Origin: JBAXTE01 sp037130365
GTDB lineage: Bacteria; Bacteroidota; Bacteroidia; Bacteroidales; WCHB1-69
Reading direction: 5' to 3'
Length of the DNA stretch: 64,000 bases
Assembly: GCA_037130365.1 (NCBI GenBank)
Contig: JBAXTE010000022.1
Coordinates: 1 to 64,000 of the forward strand
Below, one piece after another: positions 1 through 8,334 of this stretch (the stretch's first letter is position 1; each line of letters opens with the position of its first letter). The translations under genes and the position numbers were made by a program. Under the pieces are notes generated by a model. The model saw nothing but the letters and a program-made list of their open reading frames with translations, did no database searches and was not told the origin of the DNA.

Positions 1-325
1 GTTCGCAAGGACTTCAAGGAAATATCGGAGCAACTGGTGCTCAAGGCATTCAAGGGAATACAGGTTCTATTGGTGCTGTGGGACCAATAGGAGCAACTGG
101 CGCAATTGGAGCTACCGGTTTGGTCGGCGCAACAGGTTCAACAGGTTCTCAAGGAATACAAGGAAACACAGGTGCTATCGGTGCAACAGGAAGCCAGGGA
201 ATTCAAGGAAATACAGGTTCAATTGGCGGTGTAGGACCAACAGGAGCACAAGGTTTGGTTGGAGCAACTGGTTCGCAAGGACTTCAAGGAAATATCGGAG
301 CAACTGGTGCTCAAGGCATTCAAGG
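1..325 (+). repeat. Exact 55-base direct repeat in collagen-like coding region
   Basis: Bases 1-55 and 271-325 are identical, with a 270-base period, inside a G-x-x coding region. The window begins exactly in one copy. Near-identical shorter units (CAAGGAAATACAGG-like) fill the space between. Confidence 0.9.
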
Positions 326-3300
326 TAACACAGGTGCAATAGGTGCTGTAGGACCAGCAGGAGCAACTGGTGTACAAGGAAATACTGGTGCTACAGGAGC
401 AACAGGATTCCTTTCAAATGGAACAACAGCGGGAAATACGCCATATTGGGATGGGACTCAATGGGTGGTTAACTCAAGTAACATTTTCAATAATGGAGGA
501 AGCGTTGGTATACCTGGGCAATTGACGGCTTATGATAACACACCATTTATTGATTATAATGGACTTGTTTTTCAAGTATATAAACAAGGTGGTAGTAATG
601 GTACAATTGCAAACATTATCTCAACAGGCTCTAATAATGGCAATTGGCCATCTCAAATAGCTTTTCACACAAGGGGAAGTGGGGTATTCTTATCGGAAAA
701 AATGAGAATAAGCTCTCAGGGCTATGTAGGAATCGGAACTTCAACTCCAGTGGCTAAACTTGATGTTCGAGGCACTTCCGGAGCAACTTTAAAAGTTGTT
801 GATGGAAATCAAGGCGTTAATAAAGTTCTTGGTGACGACGGATCTGGAACAGGAGTTGTAAAATGGATAAGCACTTCAAGTTTAGTTGGTCCTACGGGTG
901 CAACTGGAGCTACTGGTTTAGTTGGTGCAGCAGGAGCAACAGGCGCAAATGGCGCCACTGGGTTACAAGGAAATACAGGCACAACTGGTGCTGTAGGCCC
1001 AACAGGAGCAACAGGTGAAATTGGTGCACCTGGTGTAACTGGTGCTCAAGGTATTACAGGTTCAACAGGCGCAACTGGAAGTACAGGCGCAACTGGTGCA
1101 GACGGCAGTTTAAATGCGTGGGGTTTAACTGGCAATACTGGCACTAGTGGAAGTACTAATTTTATTGGCACCTCTGATGATGTAGCGTTAAATTTTAGAG
1201 TAAATAACCAAAAATCAGGTTCAATTACTTCTACAGGTTCTACTTTTTTTGGCTATAAAGCAGGAAATGTAAACACAATTGCAACCAATACAGGGTTTGG
1301 TTATATGGCACTCGATAGCAATACAACTGGGTACCAAAACACCGCAACAGGATACAGATCTCTTGTTAGTAACTCAACTGGATACTATAATACCGCCAAC
1401 GGTTATAATTCACTGTATTTCAATACAACAGGGTATAGCAACACCGCTTACGGTCGTACGTCTCTAAATTACAATACAACGGGGTCCGACAATACCGCCA
1501 CCGGTATCTCATCTCTATATTTAAACACAACAGGAAGCTTAAATACGGCAACTGGATCAAATGCTCTATATTCCAATACAACAGGTAACTTGAACACCGC
1601 CAACGGTTTCAAATCTCTATTTTTAAATACAACAGGTTCCCAAAATACTTCAACTGGATCAAATTCTCTATATTTCAACACAATAGGTAATAATAATACC
1701 GCCAACGGATTTAATTCTCTATATTCCAACACATCAGGAAATAACAATACTGCTATAGGATTAAGATCTTTATATAAGAATACAACAGGTTCGCAAAATA
1801 CCGCAACTGGAACCAATGCTCTATATTCCAATACAATAGGGAGTTCCAATACTGCCAACGGATACTATTCTTTATATTCCGACACATCAGGTAGTTATAA
1901 TACTGCTAACGGATTCTATTCTCTATTTTCCAACACATCAGGAAATGACAATATAGCCAACGGATACTATTCTCTATATTCAAACACATCAGGAAATAAC
2001 AATACTGCCTACGGAAACTATTCTCTATTTAATAACACAACAGGAATTGGAAATACTGCCAATGGAAACTATTCTCTACTTTCTAACATAACAGGAAACA
2101 ACAATACCGCATTAGGCTACTTTGCAGATGTAACTTCAGGTAGTTTAACCAATGTAACCGTAATAGGCTACAATGCTAAGGCAAATGTAAGTAACCAAAT
2201 TGTACTGGGGGATAACAATATTACCTCGTTTGTGGTAAAAGGAGCATATAATGGAACCAGCAGTGCATCCCCAAACTTAGTGGTTGATGCAAATGGCCAA
2301 ATTATGAGAAGTACCGCCAGCAGCTCTTCAGGTTGGGGCTTATCAGGTAATTCAGGTACGAATGCAAGCACTAATTTTATTGGAAATATTGATGATGTGG
2401 CGTTAAGTTTTAGAGTAAACAACCAAAAAGCAGGTACTATAACCTCTACAGGTTCTACTTTTTTAGGCTATAAAGCAGGGAATGTAAATACAGCAACAAC
2501 TAATACAGGTGTTGGTTATTTGGCACTCGATAGCAATACGACAGGTACCTTCAATACTGCAACAGGATACAGCTCTCTTACTAGTAACTCAACAGGTTCC
2601 CACAATACCGCAATAGGTTACAGTTCTCTTGCTAGTAACTCAACTGGGTACTACAACACAGCCAATGGTGTTCATTCTCTATTTTCCAACACAACAGGGT
2701 ATAGCAATACTGCCACCGGTCGTGCATCTCTTTATTCTAACACAACAGGGTACGACAATACCGCCAACGGAATCGCATCTCTATATTCCAATACAACAGG
2801 AAACTTAAATACTGCAACGGGTTCAACCGCTCTATATTCTAATACAACAGGATGGAGTAATACAGCCAATGGACGAAAATCTTTATTTTTCAACACAATA
2901 GGATTTCAAAATACCGCCAACGGAAGTAGTTCTCTAGAATTAAACTCAACAGGTTACAACAATACTGCTAACGGATATAATTCTCTATATTCCAACACAA
3001 CAGGGAATAATAATACCTCTACAGGAGCTTATTCTCTAAATGTTAACACAACTGGAGAAGGCAATACCGCCAACGGATTGTCTTCACTAACTTTAAACTC
3101 AACAGGGAATTATAATACTGCGAACGGATACCAATCTCTAAAAACCAACGCAGATGGTTCAAACAATACCGCATTAGGTTACAAAGCTGATGTAACTTCA
3201 GGAAGTTTAACCAATGTAACGGTAATAGGCGCCAATGCTTCGGCAACCGTTAGTAACCAAATTGTATTGGGGGACAACAATGTAAATTCGGTTGTAATAA

Positions 3301-3914
3301 AGGGAGTGTATAATGGAACTAGCAGTGCATCCCCTAACTTAGTGGTTGATGCTAATGGACAGATTATGAGAAGTACCGCAACCAATTCGCCAGCTGCCGG
3401 ATTTAACCATTATATTGGTGAAATATACCAAGGTGGTATTATTGTGGCACTTTGGTATGAAGGTGTAGTAGAAACGGGGTTAGTAGCATCATTAACCGAT
3501 TTGGGTAATACCGTTGGTTGGAGTAATGTAACTTCTGGAACAGCTATTCCTGCTACCTCTTATGGAATTGCATACGATGGAAAGTCAAATACTGCTTCAG
3601 TTGTAGCACAGGCAGGTTATTTGTCAGGAACATCAAGTGCTACTCAAATGTGCGATAATTACACTAGTGGTGCTTATAGCGATTGGTACCTACCTTCCGT
3701 TTGGGAGATGCAAAAATGTTATAGCAACATTAATTTAATTAACCCAATTTTAGGTTCTACAAATCAGTTTTCTCCTTATAATTATTGGACATCAACGGAA
3801 ACTACATTCAATAGTGCTGCTCAGATTTCCTTTGCAACTGCAATTGTATCTGTTACTGCTAAGAGTACTGCTAATGCAAGCCTTAAAGTGAGAGCATTTC
3901 GTAAAATAAACTAA
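3..3914 (+). CDS. Giant collagen-like / adhesin-head repeat surface protein with C-terminal DUF1566-like domain, 5' end missing
   Basis: The reading frame is open to the window edge, so the N-terminus and any signal peptide lie outside; the first in-window ATG at 78 falls inside the repeats and is not the start. Order: a collagen-like stretch of G-x-T/G-x-Q triplets (to about base 400), a tail-fibre-like segment with the VGIGT-x-x-P-x-x-x-LDV motif, a second collagen-like stretch (about 880-1100), then two long arrays of 16-residue units of the form NTTG-x-x-NTA-x-G-x-x-SL-x-x, each closed by an IVLGDNN segment. The last ~180 residues (from about 3400) look like a DUF1566/Lcl C-terminal domain (GGIIVALWYEG, WYLPSVWEM, YWTSTE, RAFRKIN). 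The architecture suits a secreted or cell-surface fibre or adhesin; function is inferred. No T9SS sorting domain is visible at the C-terminus. Confidence 0.85.
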   Translation, partial: SQGLQGNIGATGAQGIQGNTGSIGAVGPIGATGAIGATGLVGATGSTGSQGIQGNTGAIGATGSQGIQGNTGSIGGVGPTGAQGLVGATGSQGLQGNIGATGAQGIQGNTGAIGAVGPAGATGVQGNTGATGATGFLSNGTTAGNTPYWDGTQWVVNSSNIFNNGGSVGIPGQLTAYDNTPFIDYNGLVFQVYKQGGSNGTIANIISTGSNNGNWPSQIAFHTRGSGVFLSEKMRISSQGYVGIGTSTPVAKLDVRGTSGATLKVVDGNQGVNKVLGDDGSGTGVVKWISTSSLVGPTGATGATGLVGAAGATGANGATGLQGNTGTTGAVGPTGATGEIGAPGVTGAQGITGSTGATGSTGATGADGSLNAWGLTGNTGTSGSTNFIGTSDDVALNFRVNNQKSGSITSTGSTFFGYKAGNVNTIATNTGFGYMALDSNTTGYQNTATGYRSLVSNSTGYYNTANGYNSLYFNTTGYSNTAYGRTSLNYNTTGSDNTATGISSLYLNTTGSLNTATGSNALYSNTTGNLNTANGFKSLFLNTTGSQNTSTGSNSLYFNTIGNNNTANGFNSLYSNTSGNNNTAIGLRSLYKNTTGSQNTATGTNALYSNTIGSSNTANGYYSLYSDTSGSYNTANGFYSLFSNTSGNDNIANGYYSLYSNTSGNNNTAYGNYSLFNNTTGIGNTANGNYSLLSNITGNNNTALGYFADVTSGSLTNVTVIGYNAKANVSNQIVLGDNNITSFVVKGAYNGTSSASPNLVVDANGQIMRSTASSSSGWGLSGNSGTNASTNFIGNIDDVALSFRVNNQKAGTITSTGSTFLGYKAGNVNTATTNTGVGYLALDSNTTGTFNTATGYSSLTSNSTGSHNTAIGYSSLASNSTGYYNTANGVHSLFSNTTGYSNTATGRASLYSNTTGYDNTANGIASLYSNTTGNLNTATGSTALYSNTTGWSNTANGRKSLFFNTIGFQNTANGSSSLELNSTGYNNTANGYNSLYSNTTGNNNTSTGAYSLNVNTTGEGNTANGLSSLTLNSTGNYNTANGYQSLKTNADGSNNTALGYKADVTSGSLTNVTVIGANASATVSNQIVLGDNNVNSVVIKGVYNGTSSASPNLVVDANGQIMRSTATNSPAAGFNHYIGEIYQGGIIVALWYEGVVETGLVASLTDLGNTVGWSNVTSGTAIPATSYGIAYDGKSNTASVVAQAGYLSGTSSATQMCDNYTSGAYSDWYLPSVWEMQKCYSNINLINPILGSTNQFSPYNYWTSTETTFNSAAQISFATAIVSVTAKSTANASLKVRAFRKIN
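1252..3190 (+). repeat. Two arrays of 48-base adhesin-head repeats, themselves a tandem duplication
   Basis: Blocks at about 1252-2130 and 2466-3190 consist of 48-base units encoding NTTG-x-x-NTA-x-G-x-x-SL. Each block is introduced by the same ~45-residue segment (W-G-L, STNFIG, DDVAL, FRVNNQK, STFxGYKAGNVNT) and followed by the same VTVIG..IVLGDN..NGTSSASPNLVVDANGQ segment, so a unit of about 1.2 kb has been duplicated and then changed its repeat number. Confidence 0.9.
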
Positions 3915-3981
3915 ATTGAATAGTGTCATGTTTCTAATATTAATATTAACTTCATAATACCATCAGTGGTGGTTGAATTTC

Positions 3982-4019
3982 AAAACTGGCAGGGCGTAAA
4001 ATCCTTGTCAGTTTTTTTT
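3982..4019 (+). terminator. Rho-independent terminator of the giant repeat protein
   Basis: A hairpin (AAAACTGGCA ... TTGTCAGTTTT with one mismatch) is followed by a run of eight T, about 70 bases after the stop codon. Confidence 0.7.
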
Positions 4020-4145
4020 ATAATGAAAATTTCAAACCGATAGCACAAAAAGGAATTGTTGCAAAAGTCCAAAATCAAGGCTTTTGTAGTTTATACCATT
4101 ACTTATTCCAAATCTCTATTGTCCGATAAATTTTCAATATTTTCA

Positions 4146-4230
4146 GCCCCTTTGTCCCCTGAAGGGGAAATCTTGAAAATTTAATTTTAATCAATTGATT
4201 TTCAATGCTCCCCTTCAGGGGATTTGGGGC
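4146..4230. repeat. Long imperfect inverted repeat with palindromic arms
   Basis: The arm at 4146-4168 (GCCCC..TCCCCTGAAGGGGA) is the near-complement of 4209-4230 (TCCCCTTCAGGGG..GGGGC). Each arm also contains its own palindrome CCCCTGAAGGGG/CCCCTTCAGGGG. No gene is seen between 3915 and 4557; this looks like a dispersed palindromic repeat. Confidence 0.75.
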
Positions 4231-4300
4231 AAAAGCATTGAAAATCATGCCTAAATTTCAATTTCATAAACCAAGCCTTTGTCAGAACAAAATCTTGTAA

Positions 4301-4452
4301 TACCAATACATATTTCAAATTAGTCCACAGAACAATTTGGAATTTAGTTTGGCATGCCCTCGTTATTTAACGGGGTTTAATACCGCTCGTAGATTATAAA
4401 TAGTTCATTTAAAGTTTAAAAAATGGACTATATTATATCTAGAAGCGGTATT
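4301..4452. repeat. Dispersed structured repeat, copy 1
   Basis: It begins TACCAATAC and ends GCGGTATT, and its left part aligns with copy 2 at 9801 (TATTTCAAA, TAGTCCA, TTTGRAATTTAGT, GCTCG/CCTCG). An internal inverted repeat AATACCGCT ... AGCGGTATT closes its right half. No coding capacity. A MITE-like or REP-like element is the likely explanation. Confidence 0.65.
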
Positions 4453-4557
4453 TGATGGTAAACAAAAAGAGACCAATGTAAAAAGTAGGGTTTTCATCTT
4501 GATTCTTCGTGCGCAAAGTCCATTTAGCAAGCTGGCAGGTGAATGTCTAAATGCTGA

Positions 4558-5034
4558 TTATCTCCTAATTGACCCCAATTCAACGGTATAATCATATTGT
4601 AAATCCTCGTGAAGTAAGGAAATTACTTTTTCAATTCGTGCCAATTGACGGAGGTAAATGTTTTGCAGAGCCAGGTCTCTTAGCTTCTGAAATCCTAATT
4701 CGGTATATGTTCTGCAGAAATGAAGTCGAATTTCAATCTCCATCTCTTTGGAAGCGGAGTATTTGGAATATTTTTTAATTGACCGCTCAATTTTACGAAT
4801 CGATTTTTTTACTAAGAATGGCGTTCTAGAAGTAATCTCTGAAAATTCAAGTGTAATTTCTTCTTTTATTTCTGCGAGAAAACTCTCCTCGATATCGGTA
4901 TAAAAAAGCGAATAGGAGAGAAGCTCCTTGTTTGAGGTAGAGAATTTGGCCAGTTTTAAGCATAAAGCCAATATCTCGTCCCGATCGAGGGTGTTTATCT
5001 CTTTGCGAATGTCACTTAACGAGCGGGATTTCAT
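4558..5034 (-). CDS. Conserved hypothetical protein, helical, about 158 residues
   Basis: I do not recognise a named family with confidence. The protein is charged, cytoplasmic-looking, largely helical (SLSDIRKEINTLDRDEI at the N-terminus, then a Lys/Glu-rich KKSIRKIERSIKKYSK region) and has no signal peptide or membrane segment. Its ATG overlaps the stop codon of the upstream DUF3820 gene (TAATG at 5036-5032), so the two are almost certainly co-transcribed and translationally coupled. The protein may be a Bacteroidota-specific partner of the DUF3820 protein, but this is inferred only from the overlap. Confidence 0.7.
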   Translation of the reverse strand: MKSRSLSDIRKEINTLDRDEILALCLKLAKFSTSNKELLSYSLFYTDIEESFLAEIKEEITLEFSEITSRTPFLVKKSIRKIERSIKKYSKYSASKEMEIEIRLHFCRTYTELGFQKLRDLALQNIYLRQLARIEKVISLLHEDLQYDYTVELGSIRR

Positions 5035-5261
5035 TAGCGATAGGTTTTGTTTTTCAGTGGGTAAAGCAGGCTCTCGAGACCATTAATCTTGATTTCATAC
5101 ATCGTTTGGAGTAACATCCCCAGCTTGCCCGTAGGAAAACCTTTGCGGGCAAACCATTCCAAATACGACACTGGTAAATTGCAGAGAATTGTGTCTTTGT
5201 ATTTTCCGTAGGGCATTTTCATCTCCACTAATTGTAATAAAAGCTCAGAATCGGGTTGCAT
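5034..5261 (-). CDS. DUF3820 family protein
   Basis: A 75-residue protein with the family hallmarks MPYGKYKD, LP-x-x-YLEWFARKGFP-x-GKLG and EIKINGLE. DUF3820 proteins are small cytoplasmic proteins found across many bacteria; the biochemical role is not settled. The length is normal for the family, so the start is well placed. It is the first gene of a two-gene minus-strand unit and overlaps the next gene by one base. Identification rests on the motif match by eye. Confidence 0.85.
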   Translation of the reverse strand: MQPDSELLLQLVEMKMPYGKYKDTILCNLPVSYLEWFARKGFPTGKLGMLLQTMYEIKINGLESLLYPLKNKTYR

Positions 5262-5802
5262 TGTTTATTTTTGTTTCAAAAGTAAGCATAATTTAAGAAA
5301 AGAAGAAAAAGAAATTTGTCACATAGGTCCAACTCTGACAAATTGTCCCGAGCGGATCGTGACGATTTATAGGTGTCAATCTTCTTCTTGACAACGCTCA
5401 AATCAACCAATTTCCCCAATTTTCCAATCTTCAGTTGTTCATCCCTTAGTCCCTTATTTACTGTGCAATCCGCCATCTTCATCCCGATAAAGTTTTTGTT
5501 GAATTTTTTTTATAAAAAAACATACAAAATCTAAATCGGGATTCAATCATCAAATCATCAAATCATCAAATCATCAACCATTTTTTGTTTATAGGTTTAA
5601 AGTTTATAAGTTGATAGGGAAACCCAACATATCAACATATCAACTCATCAACATATCAACCCATCAACTCATCAAATCTTCAAATTTTCAAATTTTCCAA
5701 TCATGCCTTTTAAAGATTTTAACGAAAATTATACGAACGGTTTAAAGAAAAATGTTAATTTTGTGATGTTTAGCAGACACGAATTATTATTAGAAGCAAG
5801 GA
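5262..5802. other. Gene-free spacer with short-period ATCA repeats
   Basis: A 68-codon open frame on the minus strand (5276-5482) has no protein-like features and is not called. The rest is noncoding and contains the ATCA-rich repeat listed separately. Any promoter of the M23 gene should lie in its last 100 bases, but I see no clear consensus. Confidence 0.6.
5547..5700. repeat. Degenerate tandem repeats of CATCAAAT / CATATCAAC type
   Basis: Bases 5547-5578 repeat ATCATCAA at 9-base spacing (TCATCAAAT x3). After a short unique stretch, 5622-5700 continues with CATATCAACTCATCAA units, then CAAATTTTC units. Such low-complexity runs occur in Bacteroidota intergenic DNA; no structure or gene is associated. 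Confidence 0.8.
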
Positions 5803-6723
5803 ATGAAAGATAAATCAGAACGTTACAAGAAATTTCTCGAACGATTACACTTCAAATATCGCTTGGTCATCATGGATCACGAGACGTTGGAGGAGAAATT
5901 TTCTATTCAATTATCTCGATTCAATGTTTTTGTAATTGGAGCCACTTCATCAGTAGTTATTGTGTTGCTTACCACGCTAATTATTGCCTATACACCTCTA
6001 CGCGAGTATATTCCGGGATATGCTACGGTAGATGTTCAACGAAAAATATATGAGTTGCGCACAAAATCCGATTCCCTCGAAAAGGTGTTTCAGCAAAATA
6101 ATCTCTACATTTATAATATGAAACGGATTTTGGACGGCAAAGAGATGGTGGAGATAATGCCCAACGATTCTGTGATAAAAGAAGAGATTGCCCAATCGGA
6201 TTCTCTTACCGAAATTGCCGATGGCTCTGCAACTTCTAGCGATTCGTTGTTCCGCAAAGAGGTAGAAAGTCAGATGAAATACTTTGGAACTGTTAAGCGC
6301 ACCTCTGATCAAGCACCTCCGGGAGCAATTCAGCAAAAGAGCGATCCTTTAAAAAATGTATTTTTCACTTCGCCAGTCCGCGGATTTGTGTCTAATGTAT
6401 ATAATTCAGCAATTCAACATAATGGAATTGATATTGTAGCAGCGCCAGGTCAGCCGATTCACGCAGTGCTAGATGGTACAGTGATTTTTGCAGGATGGAC
6501 CGTTAAAACAGGTTATACCATAGCCATTCAACATCGAAATAATATTATTTCGGTATATAAACACAACGCATCATTGGCTAAATCGGAGGGAAACATTGTG
6601 CGAGCAGGCGATCCAATAGCGATTATTGGCAACACAGGTAGTCAAACCACCGGAATTCATCTTCATTTTGAGTTATGGCAAAATGGCGTTTCTGTGGATC
6701 CGAAAAAATATATCTCTTTCTAA
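5803..6723 (+). CDS. M23 family metallopeptidase, membrane-anchored, LytM-like
   Basis: A 306-residue protein: short basic cytoplasmic N-terminus, one membrane segment at about residues 41-63, a coiled-coil-like periplasmic stretch (about 70-110), an acidic/Ser linker, and a C-terminal LytM/peptidase_M23 domain (about 190-306). The zinc ligands are present: H206-x-x-x-D210 (in HNGID) and H286-x-H288 (in IHLHFE), so the domain is likely catalytic, cleaving peptide crosslinks of peptidoglycan or serving in divisome/elongasome regulation. Monocistronic by position. Length fits the membrane-anchored M23 group of Bacteroidota. Confidence 0.9.
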   Translation: MKDKSERYKKFLERLHFKYRLVIMDHETLEEKFSIQLSRFNVFVIGATSSVVIVLLTTLIIAYTPLREYIPGYATVDVQRKIYELRTKSDSLEKVFQQNNLYIYNMKRILDGKEMVEIMPNDSVIKEEIAQSDSLTEIADGSATSSDSLFRKEVESQMKYFGTVKRTSDQAPPGAIQQKSDPLKNVFFTSPVRGFVSNVYNSAIQHNGIDIVAAPGQPIHAVLDGTVIFAGWTVKTGYTIAIQHRNNIISVYKHNASLAKSEGNIVRAGDPIAIIGNTGSQTTGIHLHFELWQNGVSVDPKKYISF

Positions 6724-6769
6724 CTAAATTTTTATTTTTGTTTGGGCGTGTTTTGTTTTATCTCGTTAG

Positions 6770-6970
6770 AAAAAGAACGATATAAAACAAAACCGGGCTT
6801 TCCGCTGCAAGTCCTCGTCCCGAAAGTGTTCGGGACTGTGGGCTTTCCGCTGCAATCCCTCACGCGAGGGTATGCAGAAAAAACCAGCTAGGAGCAAAGT
6901 CGGAGCGCGACTTAAAGTCGCACCCCGACTTGCACCGATAGCTGGTTTTTTGCGTGAAGGATAGACGTGG
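6770..6970. repeat. Cluster of palindromic intergenic repeats
   Basis: The gap 6724-7149 holds GGGCTTTCCGCTGCAA twice (about 6793 and 6840) and a nested hairpin: 13-base perfect arms AAAAAACCAGCTA (6878-6890) and TAGCTGGTTTTTT (6939-6951), with inner AAGTCGG/CCGACTT and GCGACTT/AAGTCGC pairs. The hairpin ends in T6 on the plus strand and A6 in front, so it could also terminate transcription from either side. The minus-strand open frame across it encodes only repeat-derived sequence and is rejected. Confidence 0.7.
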
Positions 6971-7149
6971 AAATCCTTTTTTTTCAAAAAAGATTGAAAC
7001 AGATAGCCTGACCCAAAGGGGCACGCCCAAATTATACCAAATCTAAGAATAATTGATAGATTATTTCCAATGATTAATAAACCGAGAATTTTAGAGATAA
7101 ACATTCCTAAAATGTTATCAAATCCATATAAAAAACTCATTTGTTTTCG

Positions 7150-7157
7150 TAACTTTG
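7150..7157 (+). promoter_or_regulatory. Candidate -7 promoter box of dxr
   Basis: TAACTTTG matches the Bacteroidota TAnnTTTG -7 element. It lies 17 bases before the TTG start of dxr, giving a very short leader. No TTG -33 box is visible at the expected spacing. Confidence 0.45.
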
Positions 7158-7173
7158 CCAAAATTATAACGAT

Positions 7174-8334
7174 TTGAAAAAACGAATTGCGATATTAGGT
7201 TCTACTGGTTCTATTGGAACTCAAACTCTTGAGGTTGTTGATGCATATCCAGATGTATATCAGGTGGAAGTGCTTACGGCCATGAACAATGCAGAACTTC
7301 TTATTCAACAAGCTTTAAAATATTCGCCAAACGCAGTTGTAATTGCCAACGACAAAAAGTATTCGGAAGTGGCTGATGCTCTCGCACATACCGATATTAA
7401 GGTGTTTGCAGGCGATTCTTCGTTAATTGATATTGTAGAAATGGAATCCATCGACATTGTGATGATGGCTTTGGTGGGTTATAGTGGGTTGAAACCTACG
7501 TACAATGCAATTAAACATCGCAAACCAATTGCTTTATCTAACAAAGAAGTGCTTGTAGTGGGCGGGGAGCTGATTACGGCGCTATCTATTGAAAACAACG
7601 TCCCAATTTTTCCTGTGGATTCTGAACATTCGGCCATTTTTCAATGTCTAACGGGCGAATTTCACAATCCCATTGAGAAATTAATACTCACGGCCTCTGG
7701 TGGACCATTTAGAGGAAAATCTAAAGAATTTTTAGAATCTGTAACGGTAGAACAAGCGCTCAATCATCCCAATTGGAATATGGGAAATAAAGTCACCATT
7801 GATTCTGCTTCGCTTATGAACAAAGGGCTGGAGGTGATTGAAGCCCATTGGTTGTTTCAAGTGCCGGTAGAAAATATTGAAGTCTTGGTGCATCCCCAAT
7901 CGGTGATTCACAGCATGGTTCAGTATTGCGATGGCTCCATTAAGGCTCAGTTGGGAGTTCCGGATATGAAACTGCCGATTATGTATTCGCTTTCTTACCC
8001 AAATCGGTTGCCATCGCCATTTCCACGGTTGTCGTTTGATGATTATACTTCACTCACTTTTGAAAAACCTGATAGAACTGTTTTCAGAAATCTAGACATT
8101 GCTTACAAATCAATTGCTTTAGGCGGAAATACACCGTGCATAATGAATGCTGCCAACGAAATTGCAGTTGAAGCATTTTTAAATAAAAAAATTGGATTTC
8201 TGCAGCTTTCCGATATTATTGAACATACTATTCAAAAAGTAGGTTTTATTGCTAAACCAACTATGGATGACTATTTTGAGACCGATAAAGAATCACGCAT
8301 TATTGCCAAACAACTAATAAATCAATCTATATGA
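7174..8334 (+). CDS. dxr: 1-deoxy-D-xylulose 5-phosphate reductoisomerase
   Basis: Catalyses the NADPH-dependent conversion of DXP to 2-C-methyl-D-erythritol 4-phosphate, the first committed step of the MEP isoprenoid pathway, in the cytoplasm. At 386 residues it is full length. Visible: NADPH-binding GSTGSIGTQTLEVV near the N-terminus (residues 8-21), the NKE motif (SNKEVLVVGGE), the metal/substrate motif VDSEHSAIFQ, the SGGPFRG loop, and the NWNMGNKVTIDSA and MNKGLEVIEA segments. The start is TTG (7174); there is no better ATG, and the family N-terminus begins exactly here (KKRIAILGSTGSIG). Overlaps rseP by four bases (ATGA), a pairing usual in Bacteroidota. Confidence 0.97.
   Translation: MKKRIAILGSTGSIGTQTLEVVDAYPDVYQVEVLTAMNNAELLIQQALKYSPNAVVIANDKKYSEVADALAHTDIKVFAGDSSLIDIVEMESIDIVMMALVGYSGLKPTYNAIKHRKPIALSNKEVLVVGGELITALSIENNVPIFPVDSEHSAIFQCLTGEFHNPIEKLILTASGGPFRGKSKEFLESVTVEQALNHPNWNMGNKVTIDSASLMNKGLEVIEAHWLFQVPVENIEVLVHPQSVIHSMVQYCDGSIKAQLGVPDMKLPIMYSLSYPNRLPSPFPRLSFDDYTSLTFEKPDRTVFRNLDIAYKSIALGGNTPCIMNAANEIAVEAFLNKKIGFLQLSDIIEHTIQKVGFIAKPTMDDYFETDKESRIIAKQLINQSI

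Noticed and set aside
1469..1858. A 129-codon open frame on the minus strand across the adhesin repeats
   Set aside because: It is the complement of a repetitive plus-strand coding array and has no independent protein features.
5276..5482. A 68-codon minus-strand frame upstream of the DUF3820 gene
   Set aside because: Low complexity, no family pattern, no clear ribosome binding site; it lies in repeat-like spacer.
6766..7161. A 131-codon minus-strand frame containing CIPSREGLQRKA-like segments
   Set aside because: It is the translation of palindromic intergenic repeats; similar peptides occur as spurious frames in many genomes.
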